Positions 14,447 to 21,766 of a DNA stretch of 36,247 nt are shown here, piece after piece. The translations under genes were made by a program, and so were the position numbers. Position 1 is the first letter of the stretch. Each line of letters opens with the position of its first letter. Source of the stretch: a virus; the IMG/VR virus record IMGVR_UViG_3300011114_000528, positions 1 through 36,247 of that record; one strand, given 5' to 3'. A model generated the notes under the pieces. It made no database searches, was not told where the DNA came from, and saw only the letters and a list, made by a program, of their open reading frames with translations.

Positions 14447-16414
14447 CTATTTAGAACTTTCGGTGTCCGGTCCAGCAACGACAAAAAACACATTATTTTC
14501 GACCCGAATAAGGTTATTTTTCTGCGCCCAAGCCAGCGACCGGGACCATGCTTTTGCTTTGGTATCGGCGGCTTTATCGGACCCGAGATCGGCAAAAAAT
14601 GCCTTTTTAGCGTCCGCGACGGTGGTGCCCATTTGGGCTGCGCGGAGGAATTTGCCGTAGTTGGAATCCTGTCTGGCGTTGACTGCGGCAACCAGCGCGT
14701 GCACTTGGTTGGTGTAGATGGCGGCAAGCGAGGTTACCTCGTCCCCGTCCTCGTCGTGTTCGAGAACGTGCCGGATGCATTGGAAATTGAGATTTTCTAT
14801 TTTGTCCCCGTCCTTTTGTTTCAGGCACTCCATTGTGGCGATCGGATCTTCTTTTTCCTTGAAAACGCCGAACAGGAAGTCGAGGTCGGCGATAAAGGCG
14901 CTGGAGCCTCTAGGACGCTCGTTGGTGCTGTGGCCGGTGTGATGGATGAGGAGGACGGTGCAGGCGAACCGGGCGCGGATCTGTTCGCCCAGAGAGCGCA
15001 GGTAGCCTGCGGCCTCCTCGCGTTTGTTCTCGTCCCCGGCGAAGGTCTGGGAGAGGGTATCAACGACGACCATTCGCGGCTCGATGCCGAGGTTAATGAT
15101 GGCCGTCTGGACCGCGAGTACGCTGTCGGGGTCGCCGAGGTTGACGGCAACCGGGCAGACGTAAAAGGGGATGGAGCCGATCGCCAGTTTCCGGTCGAGG
15201 TGCCAGGCTCGGATGCGGTTCCAAAGTCCGGCGCCGCCTTCGGCTGCGATGTAAACGACCGCGCCCGCTCTAGTCTTGCGCTCAAGCCACGGGAGGCCGT
15301 GGGCCATGTGAAGGCCGAAATCGAGGGCGATGAAGGATTTGTAGGTGCCAGAGGCTCCGAAAAACATCCCGATCGCGTTGTCGGGGATAACGTGTTTGAC
15401 CAGCCATTTGAGGCCGGAAGCGCGATCGCGGAGCTGGTCGAGGTTGAGGATCAGGCCGTCAGCCTTGACGGGTTCGCTGAACCGGGCGAGGGTCATCGGG
15501 TTGACCCACCCAACCGCCTGAGCGCGGGAGAATAGGGTCTTGATGGTCACGCCCGCCTGCCGGTTACGCCCGAACGACACCCACTTGGCCCGCTGCGCCT
15601 TGTGATCGAACTTCGGGCTGGTCTGGGACCAGTCCACCCAGACTTGGTAAGCGGCATCGCCCAGGCCGGTGGCGTGAAGGGCCATCCCCGCCTCAATCCA
15701 TTGGTGATAGTCGTCGGAGTCGAGGTGGGTGAGGGCGTCAGCGGCCTCGCGGAGCTGGACGGGGAGGGTGATTACGCCGAGGTTGGGCCCGGAGGGGGCG
15801 GCAGAGTCGCCCAGAGGTTCCACGAGCATCCGGGCAAGCCATACGGGAGCCTGTGCGGGCATGAATCCTTGCAGTACGTCCAGACCATCGTCCCAAGCAT
15901 ATCGCCGCCCAGAATGGTGGATAGAGGGTTCTGCCACGATGTAGCCGTTGGCCTTGATGTCGATGCCGGGGCCGAGCTTGCCGCGCACGCGGGGGATGGC
16001 GGCGGGGTCGATTCTAACGAGGTAATGGCAGCCGTTGCCGGTTCGCTGCGTGGGTGTTTCGGGCAGCTCTCCGTTCTCGGTGATGAGTTGCTCCCAGGTG
16101 AGGTGGCCCATGTTCCGAGTATCGACATCGAGGGCCACGCAGCCCGAGTCGCCCATTGCCAGGCCAATATTGGCTTGGGGCCATTTAGACCACCAGCCCC
16201 GGATGGTCATCTCGTCCGAGCTGGCGTCCTGTGCACCGTGTGGCGTGAGGGGATGCTTGGCAGGCGACCGGCAGTCCTTGTCCCCGCAGGAACACATCCC
16301 GCCTTTGATCGTGTGCAGGGGGAGTACGCGAAAGCCGCGCTCCGCGTATTTGAGGGCTGCATCGATCAGCACCTTCGGGTGGATCTCGATCACGGTGTTC
16401 GTCTCGTCAGTCAT
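14447..16414 (-). CDS. Bifunctional primase-polymerase / RepA-type helicase
   Basis: A 655-residue replication protein. Residues about 15-195 form a prim-pol domain: a CSCGDKDC zinc-type cluster at 41-48, the DVD metal motif at 96-98, GNGCHYLV with His130, and the IDIKANGYIVAEPS strand. Residues about 230-300 (DDYHQWIEAGMALHA) look like a PriCT-2 linker domain. From 340 an RecA-like ATPase follows, with Walker A GASGTYKS at 353-360 and Walker B MVVVDT at 448-453, then LIHHTGHS. It should prime and unwind viral DNA. No DNA polymerase gene is present, so host polymerase is expected to finish synthesis. It overlaps the sigma-like gene by eight bases. Confidence 0.9.
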   Translation of the reverse strand: MTDETNTVIEIHPKVLIDAALKYAERGFRVLPLHTIKGGMCSCGDKDCRSPAKHPLTPHGAQDASSDEMTIRGWWSKWPQANIGLAMGDSGCVALDVDTRNMGHLTWEQLITENGELPETPTQRTGNGCHYLVRIDPAAIPRVRGKLGPGIDIKANGYIVAEPSIHHSGRRYAWDDGLDVLQGFMPAQAPVWLARMLVEPLGDSAAPSGPNLGVITLPVQLREAADALTHLDSDDYHQWIEAGMALHATGLGDAAYQVWVDWSQTSPKFDHKAQRAKWVSFGRNRQAGVTIKTLFSRAQAVGWVNPMTLARFSEPVKADGLILNLDQLRDRASGLKWLVKHVIPDNAIGMFFGASGTYKSFIALDFGLHMAHGLPWLERKTRAGAVVYIAAEGGAGLWNRIRAWHLDRKLAIGSIPFYVCPVAVNLGDPDSVLAVQTAIINLGIEPRMVVVDTLSQTFAGDENKREEAAGYLRSLGEQIRARFACTVLLIHHTGHSTNERPRGSSAFIADLDFLFGVFKEKEDPIATMECLKQKDGDKIENLNFQCIRHVLEHDEDGDEVTSLAAIYTNQVHALVAAVNARQDSNYGKFLRAAQMGTTVADAKKAFFADLGSDKAADTKAKAWSRSLAWAQKNNLIRVENNVFFVVAGPDTESSK

Positions 16415-17024
16415 CGAGCGTTGCTCCGTATTTGTTTATTTTAATCAACCCGGATTTGTTTAGATGTCCGTGTTTGGCCGGATCGCGTAATTTCCGTAAC
16501 GCGGTGGCCTCAATCTGTCGCACCCGCTCTTGTGTGACGTTCATTTTTTTCCCGGCCTCCTTATATGTTTCGTCATTTTGAAATCGGTTGATAAGAACCT
16601 CTTTTTCACGCGGCCTGATTGTATTGAGCAGGTCGTCCACTAATTGATTGGTTTCGCGCTCAAGCAGATGGTCCTCGGGGCTGGGCAGATAGTCCATCTG
16701 CCGGCGCTGCTCGAGCAGGTGGTGCACAAGATCCGCATCGATTTCGCGCTGACCGGAATTGCGGTGCAATTTGATCGTGAGCTGCTGTTCTGTCCAGAGG
16801 TCGGTGGGTGCTGCGCCGAGCACCTCCATCGCCATCTTTGCTTCTTTTGAGAACTCACCGGAATCAAGCAGCGGGGCGAGGCGCATGGATACCAGCCCGT
16901 TCATCCTGCCGGATGTCACGCCCATCGCACGCTCGAATGCCGCGACGGTCGGGTAGCCCTGCTCCTCGATGGCGTTCAGCAGGAGGTTGTTTCGGATGCT
17001 GACCTTAATTCGGTAAGGTTTCAT
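16407..17024 (-). CDS. XRE-type HTH fused to sigma-70 region 4
   Basis: A 205-residue transcription factor. The N-terminal about 80 residues (NLLLNAIEEQGYPTVAAFERAMGV, then EVLGAAPTDLWT) look like an XRE/Cro-type domain. Residues about 135-190 are a sigma-70 region 4: TIRPREKEVLINRFQ, then TYKEAGKKMNVTQERVRQIE with the helix-turn-helix that recognises -35 elements. Regions 2 and 3 are missing, so it is probably an adaptor or activator rather than a complete sigma factor. It starts four bases inside the HTH gene at the head of this operon and likely controls phage transcription. Confidence 0.85.
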   Translation of the reverse strand: MKPYRIKVSIRNNLLLNAIEEQGYPTVAAFERAMGVTSGRMNGLVSMRLAPLLDSGEFSKEAKMAMEVLGAAPTDLWTEQQLTIKLHRNSGQREIDADLVHHLLEQRRQMDYLPSPEDHLLERETNQLVDDLLNTIRPREKEVLINRFQNDETYKEAGKKMNVTQERVRQIEATALRKLRDPAKHGHLNKSGLIKINKYGATLDD

Positions 17025-17194
17025 TTGACCGCCTTCCTGCGCCGCTTCTCCTCGGCCTTGAATACGTCGTCAAAAACAACCACGTTTCGACCGGCAAGCG
17101 GTAGCGTCGTGATCTTGCCCGCTCGGGCCAGTTTCCAGAGCCATTGCCGGGTGATGCCCAGTCGGGCAGCGGCAGCGTTCATTGATAGATACAT
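17021..17194 (-). CDS. Small helix-turn-helix DNA-binding protein
   Basis: A 57-residue protein, first in the minus-strand operon. MNAAAARLGITRQWLWKLARAG is a winged-HTH/AlpA-excisionase-like recognition segment, followed by ITTLPLAGRNVVVF and a basic tail. The start at 17194 has AAGGAAA upstream and lies downstream of the promoter. A reading from 17230 would start upstream of the expected transcription start. It is well placed to regulate the divergent promoters, where a 16-bp motif is repeated. A repressor, activator or excisionase-like role cannot be distinguished by sequence. Confidence 0.78.
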   Translation of the reverse strand: MYLSMNAAAARLGITRQWLWKLARAGKITTLPLAGRNVVVFDDVFKAEEKRRRKAVK

Positions 17195-17207
17195 GGTGCG
17201 TTTCCTT

Positions 17208-17223
17208 GTTGACAAGTTGCAAA
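17208..17223. promoter_or_regulatory. Left copy of duplicated 16-bp motif
   Basis: GTTGACAAGTTGCAAA here and GTTGACATGATGCAAA at 17288-17303 agree at 14 of 16 positions in the same orientation. This copy lies in the leader between the minus-strand promoter and the HTH gene; the other overlaps the plus-strand -35. Such placement fits an operator pair for a phage regulator such as the adjacent HTH protein. Chance similarity of -35-like sequence is an alternative. Confidence 0.55.
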
Positions 17224-17228
17224 CGCGC

Positions 17229-17257
17229 ACTCTAGACTACGCCCTGTCAAGTGTCAA
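17229..17257 (-). promoter_or_regulatory. Minus-strand sigma70-like promoter
   Basis: Read on the minus strand: -35 TTGACA (17257-17252), a 17-base spacer, then TAGAGT (17234-17229). Transcription would begin near 17222 and run into the HTH gene at 17194, with ribosome site AAGGAAA. The -35 is perfect and the -10 matches at four of six positions. A TGTCAA direct repeat overlaps the -35. Confidence 0.6.
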
Positions 17258-17287
17258 ACAAAGTATTTAGGGGGGGATAAAATAATT

Positions 17288-17303
17288 GTTGACATGATGC
17301 AAA
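17288..17303. promoter_or_regulatory. Right copy of duplicated 16-bp motif
   Basis: GTTGACATGATGCAAA overlaps the plus-strand -35 element. Together with 17208-17223 it makes a direct repeat 80 bp apart. A protein bound here would block or activate the early promoter directly. Confidence 0.55.
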
Positions 17304-17317
17304 TAGTCCATTATTGT
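17289..17317 (+). promoter_or_regulatory. Plus-strand sigma70-like promoter (early operon)
   Basis: -35 TTGACA (17289-17294), a 17-base spacer, and -10 TATTGT (17312-17317). It faces the early operon, whose first gene starts at 17363 after an AGGAG site. It is preceded by an AT-rich AAAATAATTG. With the minus-strand promoter about 32 bp away back-to-back, this region is the divergent control hub of the genome. Confidence 0.68.
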
Positions 17318-17362
17318 CCGTTCTGTACCAGCAGCACCCAACCAACCGATCAGGAGAAGAAA

Positions 17363-17542
17363 ATGCAAACAGTTCACTTCATACAGTCGCACAAGTCGTT
17401 AGTGCTTTGGCAGCGCGACCACTACTCCTACGAAATACAAGACCGCAAGACTGGCAAGATTTTGGCAAGGCCGGAGTCTTTTGAATTGGCTCTTGCCAAG
17501 TTCTACGAAATCCGCGACGCAGCTGAGCAGGTGGCAGCATGA
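17363..17542 (+). CDS. Small hypothetical protein, first early gene
   Basis: A 59-residue protein with a beta-rich HYSYEIQDRKTGKILARPES centre and a helical LALAKFYEIRDAAEQVAA end. The ATG at 17363 follows AGGAGAAGAAA. An upstream in-frame ATG at 17294 falls inside the promoter and cannot be used. No family is recognised. As first gene of the early unit it may be an early takeover or regulatory protein, which is speculation. It overlaps the next gene by ATGA. Confidence 0.7.
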   Translation: MQTVHFIQSHKSLVLWQRDHYSYEIQDRKTGKILARPESFELALAKFYEIRDAAEQVAA

Positions 17543-17910
17543 CCGCCGAACGGTGCATGTGCGGAGCCACCGACTGCCCGAGGTGTTTCCCTGACAGTTG
17601 GGACACACCGGAACCGACGCACCGCCAGTTAGAGCTGGCCCTTGAGGAAGTGATCGAGTGCGTCATGGATCACGGTCAGTACCCGGCGAACGGGTACGTG
17701 CGCTTCGATCTGTACGATTTTCTGTACGAACACCGCGATCCTTCCTACGCATATGAAATGTACGTTGCCAGCATGTCGTCAAACACCCAAGCATTTGAAA
17801 ACCGCATCGAGCGGGAAAGAAAGAAGGTCGAGGAAATGCTTGTCGATTACCTTTCGGACTCGGACATCGTGGCCGACCGCGCATCCGAAATTGCAGCGGA
17901 GGAAAAATGA
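17539..17910 (+). CDS. Hypothetical early protein with N-terminal Cys cluster
   Basis: A 123-residue protein whose N-terminus (CMCGATDCPRCFP) is a short zinc-ribbon-like cysteine cluster, followed by a charged helical protein with YVRFDLYDFLYEH and ERIERERKKVEEML-like helices. The cysteine start is common to small phage proteins of proteobacterial phages but has no assigned role. It overlaps both neighbours by ATGA and lies upstream of the recombination module. Confidence 0.7.
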   Translation: MTAERCMCGATDCPRCFPDSWDTPEPTHRQLELALEEVIECVMDHGQYPANGYVRFDLYDFLYEHRDPSYAYEMYVASMSSNTQAFENRIERERKKVEEMLVDYLSDSDIVADRASEIAAEEK

Positions 17911-17990
17911 GCATCTCAGAGGTTTGTTCTTACGCTTGCGCCATCGGCGCGGTGATTTGTTTCTCAATCCTTATATGGAGTAAAAAATAA
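17907..17990 (+). CDS. Tiny single-TM protein
   Basis: A 27-residue ORF with ACAIGAVICFSILIW as a single membrane helix and a Lys-Lys end. Evidence that it is real: GGAGG directly upstream, ATGA overlap with the previous gene, and TAATG overlap with the ATPase gene. A function cannot be assigned; tiny TM proteins in phage early regions are often inhibitors or regulators. It could also serve just to couple translation to the ATPase gene. Confidence 0.55.
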   Translation: MSISEVCSYACAIGAVICFSILIWSKK

Positions 17991-18730
17991 TGGCGATCGA
18001 TCTTAAAGCAATAAAGAGGAACAAGGACATCCTTCCCCCGAGGATCATGCTGTACGGCCCTCACGGGCTAGGGAAAACAACATTCGGTGCAGGCGCACCG
18101 GCCCCGATCTTCATCCTGACCGAGGACGGTCTGGGCCAGCTTGAGGTCGAGCACTTCCCTCTGGCAAAGAGTTTTGATGAAGTGCAGGACGCGCTCAAAG
18201 CCCTGCAAGGCGACCACGACTATCAGACGGTCGTGATCGACAGCCTCGACTGGCTCGACAACCTTATATGGGAAACCATCAACGCAAAATACGACGCGAA
18301 GGATCTTGCTTACGGCAAGGGCGCGGTCATCGCTGCGGATTTTTGGCGCAAGGTGCTGGACGGTTTGAACAGCTTGAGAGCAAAGGGCATGGCGGTCATC
18401 ATGCTGGCGCATTGCGAGATCAAGCGGTTTGACTCACCCGAGGTCGAGCCTTACGAGCGTTACCAGCCGAAGCTCCAGGCACGATCGTCAGCGTTGGTGC
18501 AGGAGTGGGCCGACTGCGTATTTTTCGCAAACTACAAGACGATCGTGAAATCCTCAGATGTCGGATTTAATCAGAAAGTAACGCGAGGGATAACAACAGG
18601 CGAGCGTCTGATGTACACCGCCGAACGTCCGGCTTATCTCGCAAAGAACCGTTACTCGCTGCCGGATGCTCTGCCGCTGGACTGGCAAGCGTTTGTCGCG
18701 GCGATGTCGGCACCCGCAGTACAGAAGTAA
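17990..18730 (+). CDS. Sak4-like RecA-type ATPase (recombination)
   Basis: A 246-residue single-domain ATPase. Walker A GPHGLGKTT is at 23-31 and Walker B TVVIDSLD near 75. The following DKxN-like segments and MAVIMLAHC give a RecA-like core without a helicase zinc or N-terminal domain. The family (AAA_24/Sak4) promotes single-strand annealing recombination in phages lacking other recombinases. It is followed by a DUF669 protein and a PD-(D/E)XK nuclease, the usual three-gene phage recombination module. A TAATG start couples it to the tiny TM ORF. Confidence 0.88.
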   Translation: MAIDLKAIKRNKDILPPRIMLYGPHGLGKTTFGAGAPAPIFILTEDGLGQLEVEHFPLAKSFDEVQDALKALQGDHDYQTVVIDSLDWLDNLIWETINAKYDAKDLAYGKGAVIAADFWRKVLDGLNSLRAKGMAVIMLAHCEIKRFDSPEVEPYERYQPKLQARSSALVQEWADCVFFANYKTIVKSSDVGFNQKVTRGITTGERLMYTAERPAYLAKNRYSLPDALPLDWQAFVAAMSAPAVQK

Positions 18731-18758
18731 AACCAACCAAACCAAAGGAAATAGCATC

Positions 18759-19241
18759 ATGGCAAATCTTAAAGCGTTGCAAATGCCGGAAACCGTGGAA
18801 CCGCAGCAGAACTTCTCGGCGCTGGAGCCGGGTCGGTATGAGGTCATCGTCACCGACAGCGAACTCAAGGACACGAAGGCCGGGACCGGCCAATACTTGC
18901 AGTTGACCTTTGAGGTCGTTGGGAACTCGGCGAAGGGGCGCAAGCTCTGGACCCGCCTCAACGTCAGCAATCCCAACAAGACCGCCGAGGAGATCGCGTA
19001 CAGGGAATTGGCTGCGATCTGCCAGTCGACCGGCGTGGCGTGGCCCCTTGACGACTCGGAGGATCTACACAACATCCCGCTGATGGTCGATGTGGTGCAG
19101 GAGCGCAACCCGGTCAACGACACGATGACGAACCGGATCAAGGGCTACGCCCCGAGCAACCTGGCGCTGGATCTGCCCGAGGCGTTGCGGCCTACGCCGA
19201 AACCTGCCGGCGCAGCTCGTCAGCCGTGGGCTAAAAAGTAA
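18759..19241 (+). CDS. DUF669-type single-strand-DNA-associated protein
   Basis: A 160-residue protein with a FSALEPGRYEVIVTDSELKD segment, GQYLQLTFEVV, GRKLWTRLNVSNPN and a C-terminal Pro/Ala-rich basic tail (PTPKPAGAARQPWAKK). This is the DUF669 pattern, an OB-fold-like protein found next to Sak4-type recombinases and thought to bind single-stranded DNA. The start at 18759 follows AAAGGAAATAG; an upstream ATG gives a basic unrelated extension. It overlaps the nuclease gene by TAATG. Confidence 0.85.
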   Translation: MANLKALQMPETVEPQQNFSALEPGRYEVIVTDSELKDTKAGTGQYLQLTFEVVGNSAKGRKLWTRLNVSNPNKTAEEIAYRELAAICQSTGVAWPLDDSEDLHNIPLMVDVVQERNPVNDTMTNRIKGYAPSNLALDLPEALRPTPKPAGAARQPWAKK

Positions 19242-20362
19242 TGACCGCGCTGCCTGAGCGTCAAAACTCAACCGCCGCCGCGATCTTTAGTCAGTACGAG
19301 AAGAGCGCGGAGGCGGGGCAGCGCCCCCACCTCGGGGCGTCTGAATTGGGCCACGAGTGCGAGCGGTACTTGTGGCTCAGTTTCCGGTGGGCAAAGCAGC
19401 CCGACTTTGACGGTCGGATGTTGCGGTTGTTTGAGTCAGGCCAACTCGCAGAGCCGCGCCTGATCGCCAACCTGCGAGCGATTGGGGTGGAAGTATCAGA
19501 CCGCGACGAGAAGGGCCAACAATGGCGATTTAGCGCGGTTGGCGGGCATGTGGGCGGGAGCATGGACGGCGCTGCTCTGGGATTGCCGGAAGCACCGAAG
19601 ACCTGGCATGTTCTTGAATTCAAGACCGCGAACGCCAAGAGTTTTGCCGCAATGGTAAAAAAAGGGGTAAAGGAGTCCAAGCCGCAGCACTACGCGCAGA
19701 TGACACTTTACATGGGATGGGCCGGTCTGGACAGGGCCATGTATCTAGTGGTTAACAAGGACACGGACGACATCCACAGCGAGCGCATCGAGTTTGACAG
19801 GAAAGAGTTTGACCGGCTGTATGACCGGGCGCACCGGATTGTGACGGGGAATGAGCCTGCAATCACGCTCGGTGAGAATGCGGAGTATTTCTCCTGTAAA
19901 TACTGCCGGTTCAAGGACCAATGCTACGAAACGGAAGCACCGCAGGTTAATTGCCGCACTTGCGCCCACTCGACGCCCGAGCTGGACGGCGATGGGAAAT
20001 GGAGCTGCGCCGAGCATAAGAAGGATTTGACGGTGCCGGAGCAGCGCAAGGGGTGCCGGGACCACCGCCACATCCCGGTGCTTCTGGGCCGGTTTGCCGA
20101 GCTGGTAGATGCGAACGAGAATAACTTGCTGACATACCGGAACAAGATTACAAACAAGGAATTCCAGCAGCCGGTTTATTCTAGTCAGGAAATCACCGAC
20201 TGCCAGGACAAGGCAATGCTCGGCGATGATCTGGCGACTGCTCTAAAAATTGAGTTTGACGCTACTGTTAGTTGCGGTTCTGGGTTTGATGACATGCCGG
20301 ATGACCTCCCGTGGGAAGGGCCGGTCATTGTAAAAAAACCTAAAGAGAGGGCAGCGAAATGA
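19241..20362 (+). CDS. PD-(D/E)XK exonuclease with probable Fe-S cluster
   Basis: A 373-residue Cas4/RecB-type nuclease. Catalytic core: Asp109 in GGSMDGA, Glu126-Phe-Lys128 in HVLEFKTA, and Gln152 in YAQMTLYM. Cys40 in LGHEC with Cys219, Cys222 and Cys228 (CKYCRFKDQC) makes the four-cysteine pattern of Cas4/AddB Fe-S nucleases. A further cysteine-rich part follows (NCRTCAHST, WSCAEHKK, GCRDHRH). It should resect DNA ends for the adjacent annealing system. The tail ends KKPKERAAK. It overlaps the next gene by ATGA. Confidence 0.88.
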   Translation: MTALPERQNSTAAAIFSQYEKSAEAGQRPHLGASELGHECERYLWLSFRWAKQPDFDGRMLRLFESGQLAEPRLIANLRAIGVEVSDRDEKGQQWRFSAVGGHVGGSMDGAALGLPEAPKTWHVLEFKTANAKSFAAMVKKGVKESKPQHYAQMTLYMGWAGLDRAMYLVVNKDTDDIHSERIEFDRKEFDRLYDRAHRIVTGNEPAITLGENAEYFSCKYCRFKDQCYETEAPQVNCRTCAHSTPELDGDGKWSCAEHKKDLTVPEQRKGCRDHRHIPVLLGRFAELVDANENNLLTYRNKITNKEFQQPVYSSQEITDCQDKAMLGDDLATALKIEFDATVSCGSGFDDMPDDLPWEGPVIVKKPKERAAK

Positions 20363-20541
20363 ACTTACTAAATCGTTTCTTGTGGCACTACTGGTGGGGG
20401 CAGTCTCAGTACCTCCAGCAACGCCTTGAGGAAATCGAGGCAGAAGAAAATAACTTGATCGAGGACCGCAAGAAGGTCCGGGCGCGGCTGATGAAGGCCG
20501 ACGCAAAGGTGGTTACCTACGCACAAATTGGGGAGAGATGA
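20359..20541 (+). CDS. Small coiled-coil protein
   Basis: A 60-residue protein with an aromatic N-terminus (FLWHYWWGQ) and a heptad-like helical rest (YLQQRLEEIEAEENNLIEDRKKV). Overlap with the nuclease gene by ATGA suggests translation coupling. No function is known. Confidence 0.65.
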   Translation: MNLLNRFLWHYWWGQSQYLQQRLEEIEAEENNLIEDRKKVRARLMKADAKVVTYAQIGER

Positions 20542-20542
20542 G

Positions 20543-20746
20543 ATGAGCGAGAAAGACGGAGGACCGGCGTACCCGAGCGAGTATTCGTTGCGGACCAATC
20601 AGGGCATGACCCTGCGCGACTGGTTTGCGGGGAAGGCTCTTAGCGGGATCACACGCATGCTTAACGATCCGATGATTCCGGCATCGGCTTGCGCACAGAT
20701 GGCGTATCACCTTGCCGACGAAATGTTAAAGGAGCGTGCGAAATGA
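20543..20746 (+). CDS. Small conserved phage early protein
   Basis: A 67-residue protein. GGPAYPSE followed by GMTLRDWFAGKAL and AYHLADEMLKER is a recurring pattern in small phage and prophage proteins of proteobacteria. The start at 20543 follows GGGAGAG; a TTG at 20528 is less likely. Function unknown. Confidence 0.7.
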   Translation: MSEKDGGPAYPSEYSLRTNQGMTLRDWFAGKALSGITRMLNDPMIPASACAQMAYHLADEMLKERAK

Positions 20747-21168
20747 GCGCCGAGCCGGTGGCGAAAGTGGTTCGCAACGAAGTTGACAACGGCTTTATAT
20801 TGCAATGGGAGCCGCTGTTTGATTGGGGGCAGTTGCAAGGCGGAGAACGTCTCTACGCCTCATCCCCCGCCCAAGCCCGAGCGCTGGCGATACAGGAGGC
20901 GGCGAGGGTGTGCGAGGAATGGGGCAACGCAAAGGTCGCCAAGTGGTCCGGTACTGAACTGGAGACAAATGCAAAGTCTCGCGCTTGGGATGGTCTGCAA
21001 TACGCCGCTGCTATCCGCGCCCTGTCCTCGCCGCCGAGCGTGACGCAGGAGTGGGTACGGGAGCGCGTAGAAGAAACATTTGGTAAGAACAACGCATTCC
21101 GCGCCGAAGATGCCGTCCTCGCCACCCTCGCGGCGCTTGGCATTGCCGTTGAAGGAGCCGCCAAATGA
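20743..21168 (+). CDS. Hypothetical early protein
   Basis: A 141-residue protein. Starts at 20743 (ATGA overlap) rather than 20689, where the reading would run inside the previous gene. N-terminal half is beta-rich (VVRNEVDNGFILQWE), the centre has EAARVCEEWGNAK and YAAAIRAL, like other phage early-region proteins with AARVCEE-type helices. No known role; spacing and overlap place it in the operon. Confidence 0.68.
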   Translation: MSAEPVAKVVRNEVDNGFILQWEPLFDWGQLQGGERLYASSPAQARALAIQEAARVCEEWGNAKVAKWSGTELETNAKSRAWDGLQYAAAIRALSSPPSVTQEWVRERVEETFGKNNAFRAEDAVLATLAALGIAVEGAAK

Positions 21169-21329
21169 GCATTGACATCCGCTTTGGAACGCTGCTGCGT
21201 ATTGGGCTGTATGCGGCTATCGGAGGGATTCTCGCCACCGCTGGACTGACTATCTATTCATGGCAACTTTACGCTGTACTGATCTGCGTAGGGCTTGCGA
21301 TTGAGTCTGCGAAACTGGAGGGCAAATGA
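21165..21329 (+). CDS. Small two-TM membrane protein
   Basis: A 54-residue protein with two hydrophobic stretches (IGLYAAIGGILATAGLTIY and YAVLICVGLAIE). Overlaps its upstream and downstream neighbours by ATGA on both sides, strong support for a translated gene. Location in the inner membrane and a function during infection are inferred. Confidence 0.65.
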   Translation: MSIDIRFGTLLRIGLYAAIGGILATAGLTIYSWQLYAVLICVGLAIESAKLEGK

Positions 21330-21766
21330 ACGAACGAAAGACGCCGGAGACGGATGCAATGGTTTTTGATGCGATCGTTCCTCACGCCACAGGCGATTGG
21401 CATGTCAAAGCTATCCGATACGACTTCGCCTGCAACCTTGAACGCGAGAACGCCGCCCTTCGCGAAGAACTCGCGCAGCTGCGGGAAGAGGTCGAATCGG
21501 CTAAGTACCGCGCCGTCAAGTATCAGGTCGAGCGCAATACGCTAGTCGTGGAGAACTCAAACCTTCGGGCAGAGGTCGAGGGGATGCGGGAGAACGATGC
21601 AAGGTATCGGCAAGTGCAGCGAATGATTCGTGTCGGCACAGATGCCGCAACGGGGCGCAGGTTGCTGCGGATCGAGATTGAACCGCCGGGAGTGGACCTG
21701 CTTAAAGGATCAATCGTCGGCCACCTCGACGCCGCCATCGACGCAGCACGCAAGGATGCGAAATGA
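21326..21766 (+). CDS. Coiled-coil early protein
   Basis: A 146-residue protein beginning with the common phage lead KTPETDAM and containing an extended heptad region (ENAALREELAQLREEVESAK), then a C-terminal domain with RRLLRIEIEPPG. No catalytic motif was found. Proteins with TPETD followed by coiled coils are frequent in phage early regions. Function is unknown. Confidence 0.7.
   Translation: MNERKTPETDAMVFDAIVPHATGDWHVKAIRYDFACNLERENAALREELAQLREEVESAKYRAVKYQVERNTLVVENSNLRAEVEGMRENDARYRQVQRMIRVGTDAATGRRLLRIEIEPPGVDLLKGSIVGHLDAAIDAARKDAK

Noticed and set aside
14003-15535. 510-codon plus-strand ORF
   Set aside because: Antisense to prim-pol and PP-loop genes, both with clear motifs.
17021-17230. 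HTH protein starting at 17230
   Set aside because: This ATG overlaps the -10 element and lies upstream of the predicted transcription start; 17194 has a ribosome site.
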